A stretch of 64,000 nucleotides of DNA from Streptomyces sp. NBC_00083 (lineage in GTDB: Bacteria; Actinomycetota; Actinomycetes; Streptomycetales; Streptomycetaceae), in the NCBI RefSeq assembly GCF_026343295.1, contig NZ_JAPELY010000001.1:2232001-2296000 (forward strand). Reading direction: 5' to 3'. Made by a program: the position numbers and the translations under genes. The notes beneath the pieces were generated by a model that saw only the letters and a program-made list of their open reading frames with translations, ran no database searches and was not told the origin of the DNA. The number at the start of each line of letters is the position of its first letter. The first letter of the stretch is position 1. This document shows, one piece after another, positions 21,840 through 33,482 of this stretch.

Positions 21840-23423
21840 TCATTCCCTTCCGTCGCGAGGGGGGCCCTCCCTGTCCGAGCGAAGCCGGGAACGTGGGGGA
21901 CCGAGGACCGTCGCGACCGTGTCCGCTTCCGAGGCCCTCTTGTCCTCGCGATAGCGCACTACCCGTGCGAACCGCAGTGTCACCCCTTCCGGGTACCGCG
22001 ATGATCTCTGTACGCCGTCGAAGGCCACCTCGACGACGAGTTCCGGCCGCACCCGCACCCCCCAGGGCTCCTCCGCCACGGTCAACTCCCGCAGCCGCTC
22101 GGTCTGCCAGGCCAGCAACGCGTCGGTGAGGCCCTTGAACGTCTTGCCGAGCATCGCGAACGAGCCGTCCTCGCGGCGCGCCCCGAGATGCAGGTTGGAG
22201 AGCGAACCGGTGCGCCGGCCGTGGCCCCACTCCGCCGCGAGGACCACCAGGTCCAGGGTGTGCACGGGCTTGACCTTCAGCCACGAGGCGCCGCGCCGGC
22301 CCGCCGCGTACAGCGAGTCGAGCCCCTTGAGGACCACGCCCTCGTGGCCGAGCTCCAGCGTCCCGGCGGCGAACTCCTCGGCCGCGCGCCGCTGTTCGGG
22401 GTCGGCCGGGTCCTCCACCACGTACCGCCGCACGCGCCGGGGTCCGGGCGCGATGCGGGCCAGCTCCGTGTGCCGCTCGCGCACCGGCAGATCGAGCAGG
22501 TCCCGTCCGTCCACCGACAACAGGTCGAAGAAGACGGGGGAGAGCGGCAGCCGTTCCCGGGCGCCCGCGACATCGAGCCGGGAGCCGACGCGCCCGGCGA
22601 TGTCCTGGAACGACCGCGGCCGCCCGTCCGGGCCGAGCGCGATCACCTCCCCGTCCAGCACGGCGCGCTCCGCCGCCAACTCCCGCGCCGCCGCGACCAC
22701 TTCGGGCAGCCGCTCGGTGATGTCGTCGAGGGTGCGGGTGAAGACCCGTACCGTATCGCCGTCCTTGTGGACCTGCGCGCGGATGCCGTCGAGCTTCTCC
22801 TCGACGGCGCACGGACCCAGCCGGTCGAGCGCCTCGCCGACGTCCTTCGCGCTGTGCGCCAGCATGGGGAACACCGGCCGGCCCACGTCGAGCCGGAACG
22901 CGGCGAGCGCGGCCGGGCCCTCCGCGAGCAGCACCCGGGCGACCGTGCCGAGCGAGCCGGCCAGCATCACGGCGCGCCGCACCTCGGCGGCGCTCGCCCC
23001 GGCCGCCGCCGCGAGCCCCTCGACGGCCGCCGCGTCGAGGGCGCCCTGGCGCACCTCGCCGACGATCAGCGCGACCAGGAAGTCCTGCTCCTCGGCGGTG
23101 GCCGCGGCCATCAGCTCACCGGCCAGCCGCCTGCGTTCGCCCTGCGCGCCCTTCCCGGCCACCGCCGAGACGCGGTCCAGGCGCTCGTCGACGTCCCGGA
23201 CGGTCAGCGAGGGCGCCGCGGCGGGCGGCGGACGGTCCTTGAGGGCGCTCCAGCCGAGCCCGGTGCGCCGCTGCGGCAGCCGCCCCGCCAGATACGTCAC
23301 CACCAGCGGCGCCTCGTCGGGTTCGGTGGCCGAGAAGAGCCGGGCCAGCAGCGCGGACTTCTCCGAGCGCGATGAGGTGGCGGCGATCTCGGCCGAGGTT
23401 CTGGCCACGTCGGCAAGGAGCAT
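21840..23423 (-). CDS. ATP-dependent DNA ligase (LigB-like)
   Basis: Seals DNA nicks using ATP, an accessory to the NAD-dependent housekeeping ligase. 527 residues from the ATG at 23423, the start expected for LigB-like proteins (LLADVARTSAEIAATSSR); ATG 23459 would add 12 residues and neither has a clear ribosome binding site. The N-terminal DNA-binding domain spans ~1-190, then the nucleotidyltransferase with Lys210 in EEKLDGIR (motif I) and VLDGEVIAL, then an OB fold (motif V EGVVLKGLDSLY). It is the first gene of the ligase, GS-like, amidohydrolase operon, an unexpected partnership. Confidence 0.92.
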   Translation of the reverse strand: MLLADVARTSAEIAATSSRSEKSALLARLFSATEPDEAPLVVTYLAGRLPQRRTGLGWSALKDRPPPAAAPSLTVRDVDERLDRVSAVAGKGAQGERRRLAGELMAAATAEEQDFLVALIVGEVRQGALDAAAVEGLAAAAGASAAEVRRAVMLAGSLGTVARVLLAEGPAALAAFRLDVGRPVFPMLAHSAKDVGEALDRLGPCAVEEKLDGIRAQVHKDGDTVRVFTRTLDDITERLPEVVAAARELAAERAVLDGEVIALGPDGRPRSFQDIAGRVGSRLDVAGARERLPLSPVFFDLLSVDGRDLLDLPVRERHTELARIAPGPRRVRRYVVEDPADPEQRRAAEEFAAGTLELGHEGVVLKGLDSLYAAGRRGASWLKVKPVHTLDLVVLAAEWGHGRRTGSLSNLHLGARREDGSFAMLGKTFKGLTDALLAWQTERLRELTVAEEPWGVRVRPELVVEVAFDGVQRSSRYPEGVTLRFARVVRYREDKRASEADTVATVLGPPRSRLRSDREGPPRDGRE

Positions 23424-23494
23424 GACTCCATCGTGACCCGGAAACATCACTCCACGCATTCGCTCGCGGCGTCCCCGGATGGGAGCATCGGCAC

Positions 23495-26911
<3,417 letters not shown>

Positions 26912-26971
26912 GGGGCGCGACCCTGCAACAGGGCTGACGAGGTGTCAAGGCGGCGCCGTGACCAGGACCAC

Positions 26972-27003
26972 TGCTCAGGGCCGTGAACCCGGCCCTGAGC
27001 AGG
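26972..27003. other. Perfect hairpin in a divergent promoter region
   Basis: CTGCTCAGGGCCG pairs with CGGCCCTGAGCAG around a TGAACC loop. It resembles a terminator yet no gene ends here, so it may be an operator, a leader structure, or the end of a small transcript. Confidence 0.6.
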
Positions 27004-27024
27004 GCGTACGCACGGATCGAACGT

Positions 27025-27086
27025 TGATGTGCAACAAACACCCATGCGTCGCACTTGAGCGCAATGATCAGCCATCGATGCGCAAG
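27025..27086. promoter_or_regulatory. Candidate Lrp-type operator array upstream of the permease
   Basis: Three related boxes: TTGATGTGCAA (27025-27035), TTGAGCGCAATGATC (27056-27070) and TCGATGCGCAA (27076-27086). Their CAA centres are 30 and 21 bases apart, close to 3 and 2 helical turns. GCGCAATGAwTC recurs upstream of the davA-like gene. Assignment to the adjacent Lrp protein is inference. Confidence 0.4.
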
Positions 27087-27272
27087 GTTGCTGCATTACG
27101 ACCGGGAACCAGAACCCCATAGGGTTCTCGCCGTACGTGGAGTGGCGGGGACCGCCTGCTCGGCGGAACCGGCCACGGAAGGCTTCATGCTGCCCGGAAT
27201 GTCCCCTATGGGGGAAGGCTGGACCGTCGCGGTCACCCGCCGTCCGATTGGCAGCGATAAGGAGCCACCTCA

Positions 27273-28742
27273 GTGTTGGATCACGGCGCAGCGCCACCCT
27301 CGACCGATGCACCCGATGCCGGGGGCCCGCGCCCCGGTCGCGGTCTGATGCGGCGCAAGCCGGTGGAGACGCTGGTCGCGGAGGGTGGCCAGGGCGAGGG
27401 CGGCTCGTTGAAGCGCTCGCTCGGCATGTGGCAGCTGACCATGATCAGCATCGGTGCGACGCTCGGCACCGGCATCTTCGTGGTGCTCGGGGAGGCCGTC
27501 CCCAAGGCCGGACCCGCCGTCACGATCTCGTTCGTGCTCGCCGGCGTCACCGCGCTCTTCTCGGCCCTGTCCTACGCCGAGCTCGCGGGCTCCATCCCCG
27601 TCGCGGGCTCCTCGTACTCGTACGCATACGCAACGCTCGGCGAACTCATCGCCTGGATCTGCGGCTGGTGCCTGATCCTGGAGTACGGCGTCTCGGTGGC
27701 GGCGGTCGCCGTCGGCTGGGGGCAGTACCTGAACGAGTTCCTCGACGGCACGATCGGTGTCACCATCCCCGACGCGCTGTCCGCGCCGCCCGGCGACGGC
27801 GGGATATTCAACCTGCCCGCCCTGATCGTCGTGGTCCTCGCCATGGGCCTGCTCCTGGGCGGCGCCCGCGAGTCCGCCCGGATCAACACGATCATGGTCG
27901 GTGTGAAGATCGCCGCGCTCGTGCTGTTCTGCGTGATCGGCTTCATGGGCTTCAAGTCGGGCAACTACCACGACTTCATGCCGCTCGGCACGGCCGGCGT
28001 CAGCGGCGCCGCCTCGACGCTCTTCTTCTCGTACATCGGCTTCGACGCGGCCTCCACGGCCGGCGAGGAGGCGAAGAACCCCAAGAAGGACCTGCCGCGC
28101 GCGATCATGCTGTCGCTCGTCATCGTCACCGCGCTGTACGTGCTCGTCGCGTTCGTTGCCGTCGGCGCGCGCCCCTGGAAGCAGTTCGAGGGCTCCGAGG
28201 CGGCGCTCGCCGGGATCATGAAGGACGTCACCGGCCACTCCTTCTGGGCCACGCTGCTCGCGGCCTGCGCGGTGATCGCCATCGCGAGCGTCGTCCTGAC
28301 CGTGCTGTACGGCCAGACCCGCATCCTGTTCGCGATGTCCCGCGACGGCCTCGTCCCCAAGGTCTTCGCCAAGGTCAGCCCGCGCAGCGGGACCCCGGTC
28401 GCCAACACCGTCGCCGTGTCGCTGTTCTGCGGTGTGCTCGCCGCCGCGGTGCCGCTCGGCAACCTCGCGGACGCCACCAGCATCGGCACGCTCTTCGCCT
28501 TCGCGCTGGTCAATGTCGCCGTCGTCATCCTGCGCAAGACGCGCCCGGACATGCCGCGCACCTTCCGGGTGCCGCTCGGTTGGGTCGTGCCCATCCTCGG
28601 CTTCCTCAGCTGCGGCTACCTCATGTGGAACCTGTCCGGAATCACATGGGAGTACTTCGGATACTGGATGGCCGCCGGTCTCGTGATCTACTTCGCTTAC
28701 GGCTACCGCCGTTCCAGGCTGGCCACCGCCTCACAGAAGTGA
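27273..28742 (+). CDS. APC-family amino acid permease
   Basis: 489 residues with about 12 membrane segments, cationic amino-acid transporter-like. The GTG at 27273 follows AAGGAG by 8 bases. The family hallmarks are visible: MISIGATLGTGIFVVLG in helix 1, SYAELAGSIPVAGSSYSYAYATLGE, and FFSYIGFDAASTAGEEAKNPKKDLPRAI before helix 7. It probably imports an amino acid by proton symport. Its neighbours (Lrp regulator 10 bases downstream and a lysine monooxygenase-like pair beyond a repeat array) suggest lysine or another basic amino acid as substrate; that is inference. Confidence 0.92.
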   Translation: MLDHGAAPPSTDAPDAGGPRPGRGLMRRKPVETLVAEGGQGEGGSLKRSLGMWQLTMISIGATLGTGIFVVLGEAVPKAGPAVTISFVLAGVTALFSALSYAELAGSIPVAGSSYSYAYATLGELIAWICGWCLILEYGVSVAAVAVGWGQYLNEFLDGTIGVTIPDALSAPPGDGGIFNLPALIVVVLAMGLLLGGARESARINTIMVGVKIAALVLFCVIGFMGFKSGNYHDFMPLGTAGVSGAASTLFFSYIGFDAASTAGEEAKNPKKDLPRAIMLSLVIVTALYVLVAFVAVGARPWKQFEGSEAALAGIMKDVTGHSFWATLLAACAVIAIASVVLTVLYGQTRILFAMSRDGLVPKVFAKVSPRSGTPVANTVAVSLFCGVLAAAVPLGNLADATSIGTLFAFALVNVAVVILRKTRPDMPRTFRVPLGWVVPILGFLSCGYLMWNLSGITWEYFGYWMAAGLVIYFAYGYRRSRLATASQK

Positions 28743-28752
28743 TCCACCCGCA

Positions 28753-29208
28753 GTGCGACTCAATGACCTCGATGAACGCATCGTCCACGCGCTCGCCGAA
28801 GACGCCCGGCGCTCCTACGCCGACATCGGCTCCCTGATCGGTCTGTCCGCGCCCGCCGTCAAGCGGCGCGTCGACCGGCTGCGGGCCGAGGGTGCCATCA
28901 CCGGGTTCACGGTCCGGGTGGACCCGGCGGCGCTCGGCTGGGAGACCGAGGGGTTCATCGAGATCTACTGCCGCCGCAACACCTCGCCCGATGCGATCAG
29001 GCGGGGGCTCGAGCGGTATCCCGAGGTCGCGTCGGCCTCCACCGTGACGGGGGAGGCGGACGCGATCGTGCAGGTCTTCGCCTCCGATATGCGGCACTTC
29101 GAGCGGGTGCTCGAGCGGATCGCGGGGGAGCCGTACGTGGAACGGACGAAGTCCGTGCTGGTCCTGTCCCCGCTGCTCCGCCGCTACACCTCAGGCAGCC
29201 CAGCCTGA
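28753..29208 (+). CDS. Lrp/AsnC-family transcriptional regulator
   Basis: 151 residues from a GTG. N-terminal winged HTH (LDERIVHALAEDARRSYADIGSLIGLSAPAVKRRVDRLR, residues ~5-45), then the RAM ligand-binding/oligomerisation domain. These proteins bind amino acids and wrap DNA at helically phased sites. It sits 10 bases behind the permease and so is almost certainly cotranscribed with it. The phased GCGCAA motifs upstream of the permease and of the davA-like gene are its candidate targets. Confidence 0.92.
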   Translation: MRLNDLDERIVHALAEDARRSYADIGSLIGLSAPAVKRRVDRLRAEGAITGFTVRVDPAALGWETEGFIEIYCRRNTSPDAIRRGLERYPEVASASTVTGEADAIVQVFASDMRHFERVLERIAGEPYVERTKSVLVLSPLLRRYTSGSPA

Positions 29209-29211
29209 CCC

Positions 29212-29930
29212 CCGGGCTCCGCCCCGGACCCCGTGTCGCGCCTTGAGGGCACTCGTCCTCAATCGCCGGACGGGCTGGGGACGTGCATGCTGCCCGGCGC
29301 CAGTGCCGCCAGGGGCGCGGGGAACTGCGCGGGACGCGGGCACGGTCCGCAGCTGGAGGGCGGGGTTGCCTGGGGCTCTGCCCCAGACCCCGTATCGCGC
29401 CTGAACGGCGCTCGTCCTCAATCGCCGGACGGGCTGGGGATGCCGAGACTGGGCACCCTGCCAAGGCCGACCCACCCACGGGCGCGGGGAACTGCGCGAG
29501 ACGCGGGCACGGTCGCAGCTGGAGGGCGGGGTTGCCTGGGGCTCTGCCCCAGACCCCGGTTCGCGCCTGAACGGCGCTCGTCCTCAAACGCCGGACGGGC
29601 TGGGGTGGCCTGTACTGGGCACGCTGCCAAGGCCCACCCACCTGGGGGCGCGGGGAACTGCGCGAGACGCGGGCACGGTCCGCACCCGAGGGCGGGGTTG
29701 CCTGGGGCTCCGCCCCAGACCCCGGTTCGCGCCTGAACGGCGCTCGTCCTCAATCGCCGGACGGGCTGGGGTGGCCTGCATGGGCCGGGGTCGAGCAGCC
29801 GGACACCTGGATTGAGCATGCCGCCAAGGCCCACCCACCCAGGGGCGCGGGGAACTGCGCGGGACGCGGGCACGGTCCGCACCCGAAGGTGGGGTTTCAG
29901 GGGCGCGGGGAACTGCGCGGGTGCGGGTCG
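29212..29930 (+). repeat. Array of ~166-bp imperfect tandem repeats, locus 1
   Basis: The core GCGCGGGGAACTGCGCG occurs at 29315, 29482, 29648, 29845 and 29903, with spacings 167, 166, 197 and 58. Full units begin with a short hairpin (TGGGGCTCTGCCCCA at 29371 and 29537, variants near 29212 and 29703). They continue through a CTCGTCCTCAAwCGCCGGACG block, then the core and a GACGCGGGCACGGTCCGCA block, and end GCGGGGTTGCC. The last unit carries an extra ~30 bases, and a short partial unit follows. The same family occurs inverted at 60560-60960. Confidence 0.9.
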
Positions 29931-29975
29931 GCGCAATGAATCGCTGCTCTGGGGCGATCATGCGCAACGAATCGC
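29931..29975 (+). promoter_or_regulatory. Direct repeat GCGCAAyGAATCGC upstream of the davA-like gene
   Basis: Two 14-base copies differing at one position (29931-29944 and 29962-29975), 31 bases apart, about three helical turns. GCGCAATGATC upstream of the permease (27060-27070) is closely related. Likely operator shared by the two transcription units; the cognate regulator is inferred to be the Lrp protein. Confidence 0.45.
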
Positions 29976-30068
29976 GCGCCGACACGCAACGCTCCCGCCT
30001 TGTCCCCCGCGATCAGCGGAACGTACCGTCTAATGACCCCACCCCGCACCCCCCGCCGAGGACCGCCC

Positions 30069-30866
30069 ATGCCCGCGTTGCGCACCGCCCTGCTCCAGAG
30101 CTCCGGCAGTCTCTCGGACGTCGCCGCGAACCTGACGGTCCTGGACGACGCGGCCGGGCGGGCCGCCGCGACCGGCGCCGGGCTGATCGTCTGCCCCGAG
30201 CTGTTCCTCACCGGGTACGCCATCGGCGACGACATCGCGAAGCTCGCCGAGCCCGCCGACGGACCCTCCGCCGAGGCGATCGCCGCGATCGCCGTACGGC
30301 ACGGCCTGGCCGTCGTCTACGGCTACCCCGAGCGCGACGGCGACACCGTCTACAACGCCGCCCAGCTCATCGGCCCCGACGGCACCCGCCTCGCGAACTA
30401 CCGCAAGACCCACCTCTTCGGCGACTTCGAGCAGGCGGCCTTCACCCCGGGCGAGCGATGCGTCGTCCAGGCCGAGCTGAACGGCCTCCGCATCGGCATG
30501 ATGATCTGCTACGACGTGGAGTTCCCCGAGAACGTACGGGCCCACGCGCTGGCCGGCACCGACCTCCTCCTCGTGCCCACGGCCCAGATGCACCCCTTCC
30601 AGTTCGTCGCCGAGTCCCTCGTGCCGGTCCGCGCCTTCGAGAACCAGCTGTACGTCGCGTACGTCAACCGCACCGGCCCCGAGGGCGCCTTCGAATTCGT
30701 CGGCCTGAGCTGCCTGGCCGGCCCCGACGGCGCCGCCCGCGCCCGCGCCGGGCGCGGTACCGAGCTGGTCGTCGGCGACGTCGACCCCGCGTTCCTGGCC
30801 GCCTCGCGCGCGAACAACCCGTATCTGCGCGACCGCCGCCCCGGCCTCTACGCCTCCCTGGTCTGA
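30069..30866 (+). CDS. davA: Nitrilase-superfamily amidase, DavA-like (5-aminovaleramidase)
   Basis: 265 residues from the ATG at 30069, with GAGGA upstream. Carbon-nitrogen hydrolase with the triad Glu44 (VCPELFLTGY), Lys113 (NYRKTHLFG) and Cys147 (MMICYDVEFPEN). Length and these segments match my recollection of Pseudomonas DavA closely, including LAEPADGPSA and YGYPERDGDTVYN. Predicted reaction: 5-aminovaleramide to 5-aminovalerate and ammonia, completing what the monooxygenase downstream begins. No alignment was run. If the partner acts on Trp or Phe, the substrate would be the corresponding aryl-acetamide. Confidence 0.75.
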   Translation: MPALRTALLQSSGSLSDVAANLTVLDDAAGRAAATGAGLIVCPELFLTGYAIGDDIAKLAEPADGPSAEAIAAIAVRHGLAVVYGYPERDGDTVYNAAQLIGPDGTRLANYRKTHLFGDFEQAAFTPGERCVVQAELNGLRIGMMICYDVEFPENVRAHALAGTDLLLVPTAQMHPFQFVAESLVPVRAFENQLYVAYVNRTGPEGAFEFVGLSCLAGPDGAARARAGRGTELVVGDVDPAFLAASRANNPYLRDRRPGLYASLV

Positions 30867-30935
30867 GCCCCGGGCCGCCCGGCCCCGCCGCCCCCACCCC
30901 CTCAACTTCCGTACTGTGCAAGGAGTCCGTACCCC

Positions 30936-32627
30936 ATGACGTCCACGGTGCCCACCGCCGTCCAGCACATCGACGAGCAGCCGCCCGTCACGATGTTCGG
31001 GCCGGACTTCCCCTACGCGTACGACGACTTCCTCGCGCACCCGGCCGGGCTCGGCCAGATACCCGCGACCGAGCACGGCGCGGAGGTCGCGGTCATCGGC
31101 GGCGGCCTCTCCGGCATCGTCGCCGCGTACGAGCTGATGAAGATGGGCCTCAAGCCCGTCGTGTACGAGGCCGACCAGATCGGCGGCCGGCTGCGCACCG
31201 TCGGCTTCCCCGGCTGCGACCCCGAGCTCAGCGCCGAGATGGGCGCCATGCGGTTCCCCCCGTGCTCCACCGCGCTCCAGCACTACATCGACCTGGTGGG
31301 CCTGGAGACCAAGCCGTTCCCCAACCCGCTCGCCCCGGACACCCCCTCCACGGTGGTCGACCTCAAGGGCGAGTCCCACTACGCGACCTCCGTCGACGAG
31401 CTGCCGGCCGTGTACCGCGAGGTCATGGACGCGTGGAACGCCTGCCTCGAAGAGGGCGCCGACTTCTCCGACATGAACCAGGCCATCCGGGAGCGCGACA
31501 CCCCGCGCATCCGTGAGATCTGGGCCAAGCTCGTCGAGAAGTTCGACAACCAGACCTTCTACGGCTTCCTCTGCGACTCGGAGGCCTTCAAGTCCTTCCG
31601 GCACCGCGAGATCTTCGGCCAGGTCGGCTTCGGCACCGGCGGCTGGGACACCGACTTCCCCAACTCCATCCTGGAGATCCTGCGCGTCGTCTACACCGAG
31701 GCCGACGACCACCACCGCGGCATCGTCGGCGGCTCCCAGCAGCTGCCCGTGCGGCTGTGGGAGCGGGAGCCCGCGAAGCTCGTGCACTGGGCGCCCGGGA
31801 CCTCGCTCGCCTCGCTCCACGAGGGCGCGCCGAAGCCGGCCGTGACCCGGCTGCACCGCACCGCGGGCAACCGGATCACCGTGACGGACGCCGACGGCGA
31901 CATCCGCACCTTCCGCGCGGCGATCTTCACCGCGCAGTCCTGGATGCTGCTCTCCAAGATCGCCTGTGACGACTCGCTCTTCCCGATCGACCACTGGACG
32001 GCGATCGAGCGCACCCACTACATGGAGTCCTCGAAGCTGTTCGTCCCCGTCGACCGGCCGTTCTGGCTGGACAAGGATGAGGAGACCGGCCGTGACGTCA
32101 TGTCGATGACGCTCACCGACCGCATGACGCGCGGCACCTACCTGCTCGACAACGGCCCGGACAAGCCCGCCGTCATCTGCCTCTCCTACACCTGGTGCGA
32201 CGACAGCCTCAAGTGGCTGCCGCTGTCGGCGAGCGAGCGCATGGAGGTCATGCTCAAGTCGCTCGGCGAGATCTACCCGAAGGTCGACATCCGCCGGCAC
32301 ATCATCGGCAACCCGGTCACGGTGTCCTGGGAGAACGAGCCGTACTTCATGGGCGCGTTCAAGGCGAACCTGCCCGGCCACTACCGCTACCAGCGCCGCC
32401 TGTTCACGCATTTCATGCAGGACGCCCTGCCGGAGGACAAGCGGGGCATCTTCCTCGCGGGCGACGACATCTCCTGGACGGCCGGATGGGCCGAGGGCGC
32501 CGTGCAGACCGCGCTCAACGCGGTGTGGGGCGTCATGCACCACTTCGGCGGGACGACCGACGCGGCCAACCCCGGTCCGGGCGACCTGTACGACTCGATC
32601 GCTCCGGTGGAGCTCCCCGAGGACTGA
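30936..32627 (+). CDS. davB: Flavin amino-acid monooxygenase, L-lysine 2-monooxygenase (DavB)-like
   Basis: 563 residues from the ATG at 30936 (AAGGAG upstream), 69 bases after the amidase. FAD-binding GGGLSG is at residues 55-60, then AYELMKMGLKPVVYEA and the RMGG-type loop AEMGAMRFPP. RGTYLLDNGPDKPAVICLSYTWCDD and AGWAEGAVQTALNAVWG are hallmarks of the Trp/Lys/Phe 2-monooxygenase group. The N-terminus (TMFGPDFPYAYDDFLAHP) and C-terminus agree best with DavB as I remember it. Predicted reaction: L-lysine + O2 to 5-aminovaleramide + CO2 + H2O. Substrate preference is inferred. Confidence 0.78.
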   Translation: MTSTVPTAVQHIDEQPPVTMFGPDFPYAYDDFLAHPAGLGQIPATEHGAEVAVIGGGLSGIVAAYELMKMGLKPVVYEADQIGGRLRTVGFPGCDPELSAEMGAMRFPPCSTALQHYIDLVGLETKPFPNPLAPDTPSTVVDLKGESHYATSVDELPAVYREVMDAWNACLEEGADFSDMNQAIRERDTPRIREIWAKLVEKFDNQTFYGFLCDSEAFKSFRHREIFGQVGFGTGGWDTDFPNSILEILRVVYTEADDHHRGIVGGSQQLPVRLWEREPAKLVHWAPGTSLASLHEGAPKPAVTRLHRTAGNRITVTDADGDIRTFRAAIFTAQSWMLLSKIACDDSLFPIDHWTAIERTHYMESSKLFVPVDRPFWLDKDEETGRDVMSMTLTDRMTRGTYLLDNGPDKPAVICLSYTWCDDSLKWLPLSASERMEVMLKSLGEIYPKVDIRRHIIGNPVTVSWENEPYFMGAFKANLPGHYRYQRRLFTHFMQDALPEDKRGIFLAGDDISWTAGWAEGAVQTALNAVWGVMHHFGGTTDAANPGPGDLYDSIAPVELPED

Positions 32628-32633
32628 GGACGG

Positions 32634-33359
32634 TCAGCGCGCGGCGGGCAGCGGGGTCAGCAGGCACCGGGTCACCAGGCCCACCCCCGCGTCGAGCCGC
32701 TCCGTGAACTCCTCGGCCAGGGAGGGGAGTTCACGCAGCTGCCACAGGACCTTCGCCGCCGACCACGAGGCGTCCCGTGCCCGGTCGAGGCTCCAGGACG
32801 CCAGCAGATGCGTCATGGGGTCGGCCACCTGGAACAGGTCGGGACCGGGCATGAGCTCCTCCCGGATCCGCTCTTCGAGGAGCGTCAGGGCGTCGCCCAC
32901 GCGGTCGAAGTCCCGCTCCAGGGAGGCGGGTTCGCAGTCGAGCGCCCGGCAGCTGTCGACCAGGGCCAGCGTCAGGTCGTGCCCGATGTGCGCGTTGATC
33001 CCGGCGAGCGCGAACTGGAGCGGACGTACGCCGGGATGGCGGCGGTACTGAAAGAGGGGCCGCCAGCAGTCCGGCGGGCGCCGGCCGGCGCCCGCCGCCT
33101 CCACGGCCGCGAGATAGCGCCCGGCGAACAGGGCGTCCAGGGTGGCCGCCGCGTGCGGATCGGTGAAGCCGCCGTGCGCGATGAGCCGGGAGATCTCCTC
33201 CGTCACCGTCAGATAGACGCGGTTGAAGACCGCGATGCCGTCCCGGGCCGGCAGGTCCGCCCGCAGCGCCCGCATCCGCCGCACCACGGGATCGAGCGGC
33301 CCCCCGAACCGGCGGGCGTGCTCCACGGGTGCGGCGGGCGTCCATTCGGTCTGCGTCAT
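32634..33359 (-). CDS. DUF5995-family protein
   Basis: 241 residues from the ATG at 33359 (residues TQTEWTPAAP follow); 12 further upstream codons are open but unconserved. Mostly helical and soluble, without signal peptide. Features include AVFNRVYLTVTEEISRLI, FADPHAAATLDALFAGRYL-like and FALAGINAHIGHDLTLAL, where the NxHIxHDL segment could bind metal or act catalytically. I recognise this as the DUF5995 group of uncharacterised actinobacterial proteins. Its stop lies 6 bases from the convergent davB-like stop. Confidence 0.8.
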   Translation of the reverse strand: MTQTEWTPAAPVEHARRFGGPLDPVVRRMRALRADLPARDGIAVFNRVYLTVTEEISRLIAHGGFTDPHAAATLDALFAGRYLAAVEAAGAGRRPPDCWRPLFQYRRHPGVRPLQFALAGINAHIGHDLTLALVDSCRALDCEPASLERDFDRVGDALTLLEERIREELMPGPDLFQVADPMTHLLASWSLDRARDASWSAAKVLWQLRELPSLAEEFTERLDAGVGLVTRCLLTPLPAAR

Positions 33360-33482
33360 GGGGGCAGCGTCCCAGCCCGTCGCCGCGCCGAGCACCGCCG
33401 GAAGGGGGCATGACCGGATCGGATGAACGGACCGGTGTGGAGGGCGCCGCGGCCGCGCCGGGCGGCTATGTGCGCACGCCGC

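Larger units (their letters stand above)
26912..27272. other. Divergent intergenic region, SGNH hydrolase / APC permease
   Basis: No gene seen. It holds a perfect 13-bp hairpin (26972-27003), a cluster of TTGnnnnGCAA/GCGCAA motifs (27025-27086) that are candidate Lrp-type sites, and the permease ribosome binding site AAGGAG at 27259-27264. Confidence 0.6.
29209..30068. other. Intergenic region filled by a repeat array
   Basis: 860 bases between the Lrp gene and the davA-like gene. About 29212-29930 is a tandem repeat array. The remaining ~130 bases contain two GCGCAAyGAATCGC direct repeats and the davA-like promoter region (TCTAAT near 30030). Open frames across the array are repeat-derived and I do not call them genes. 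Confidence 0.7.

Noticed and set aside
29212-29930. CRISPR array
   Set aside because: Units are ~166 bp with conserved, not unique, interiors, and there are no cas genes nearby.
29233-29985. Several 90-210 codon frames across the repeat array on both strands
   Set aside because: They are periodic products of the tandem repeats (recurring translations), with no start signals or domains.
30936-32627. Tryptophan 2-monooxygenase (IaaM) as the primary call
   Set aside because: Motifs fit the family, but N- and C-terminal segments and the DavA-like partner favour lysine 2-monooxygenase; kept as the alternative.
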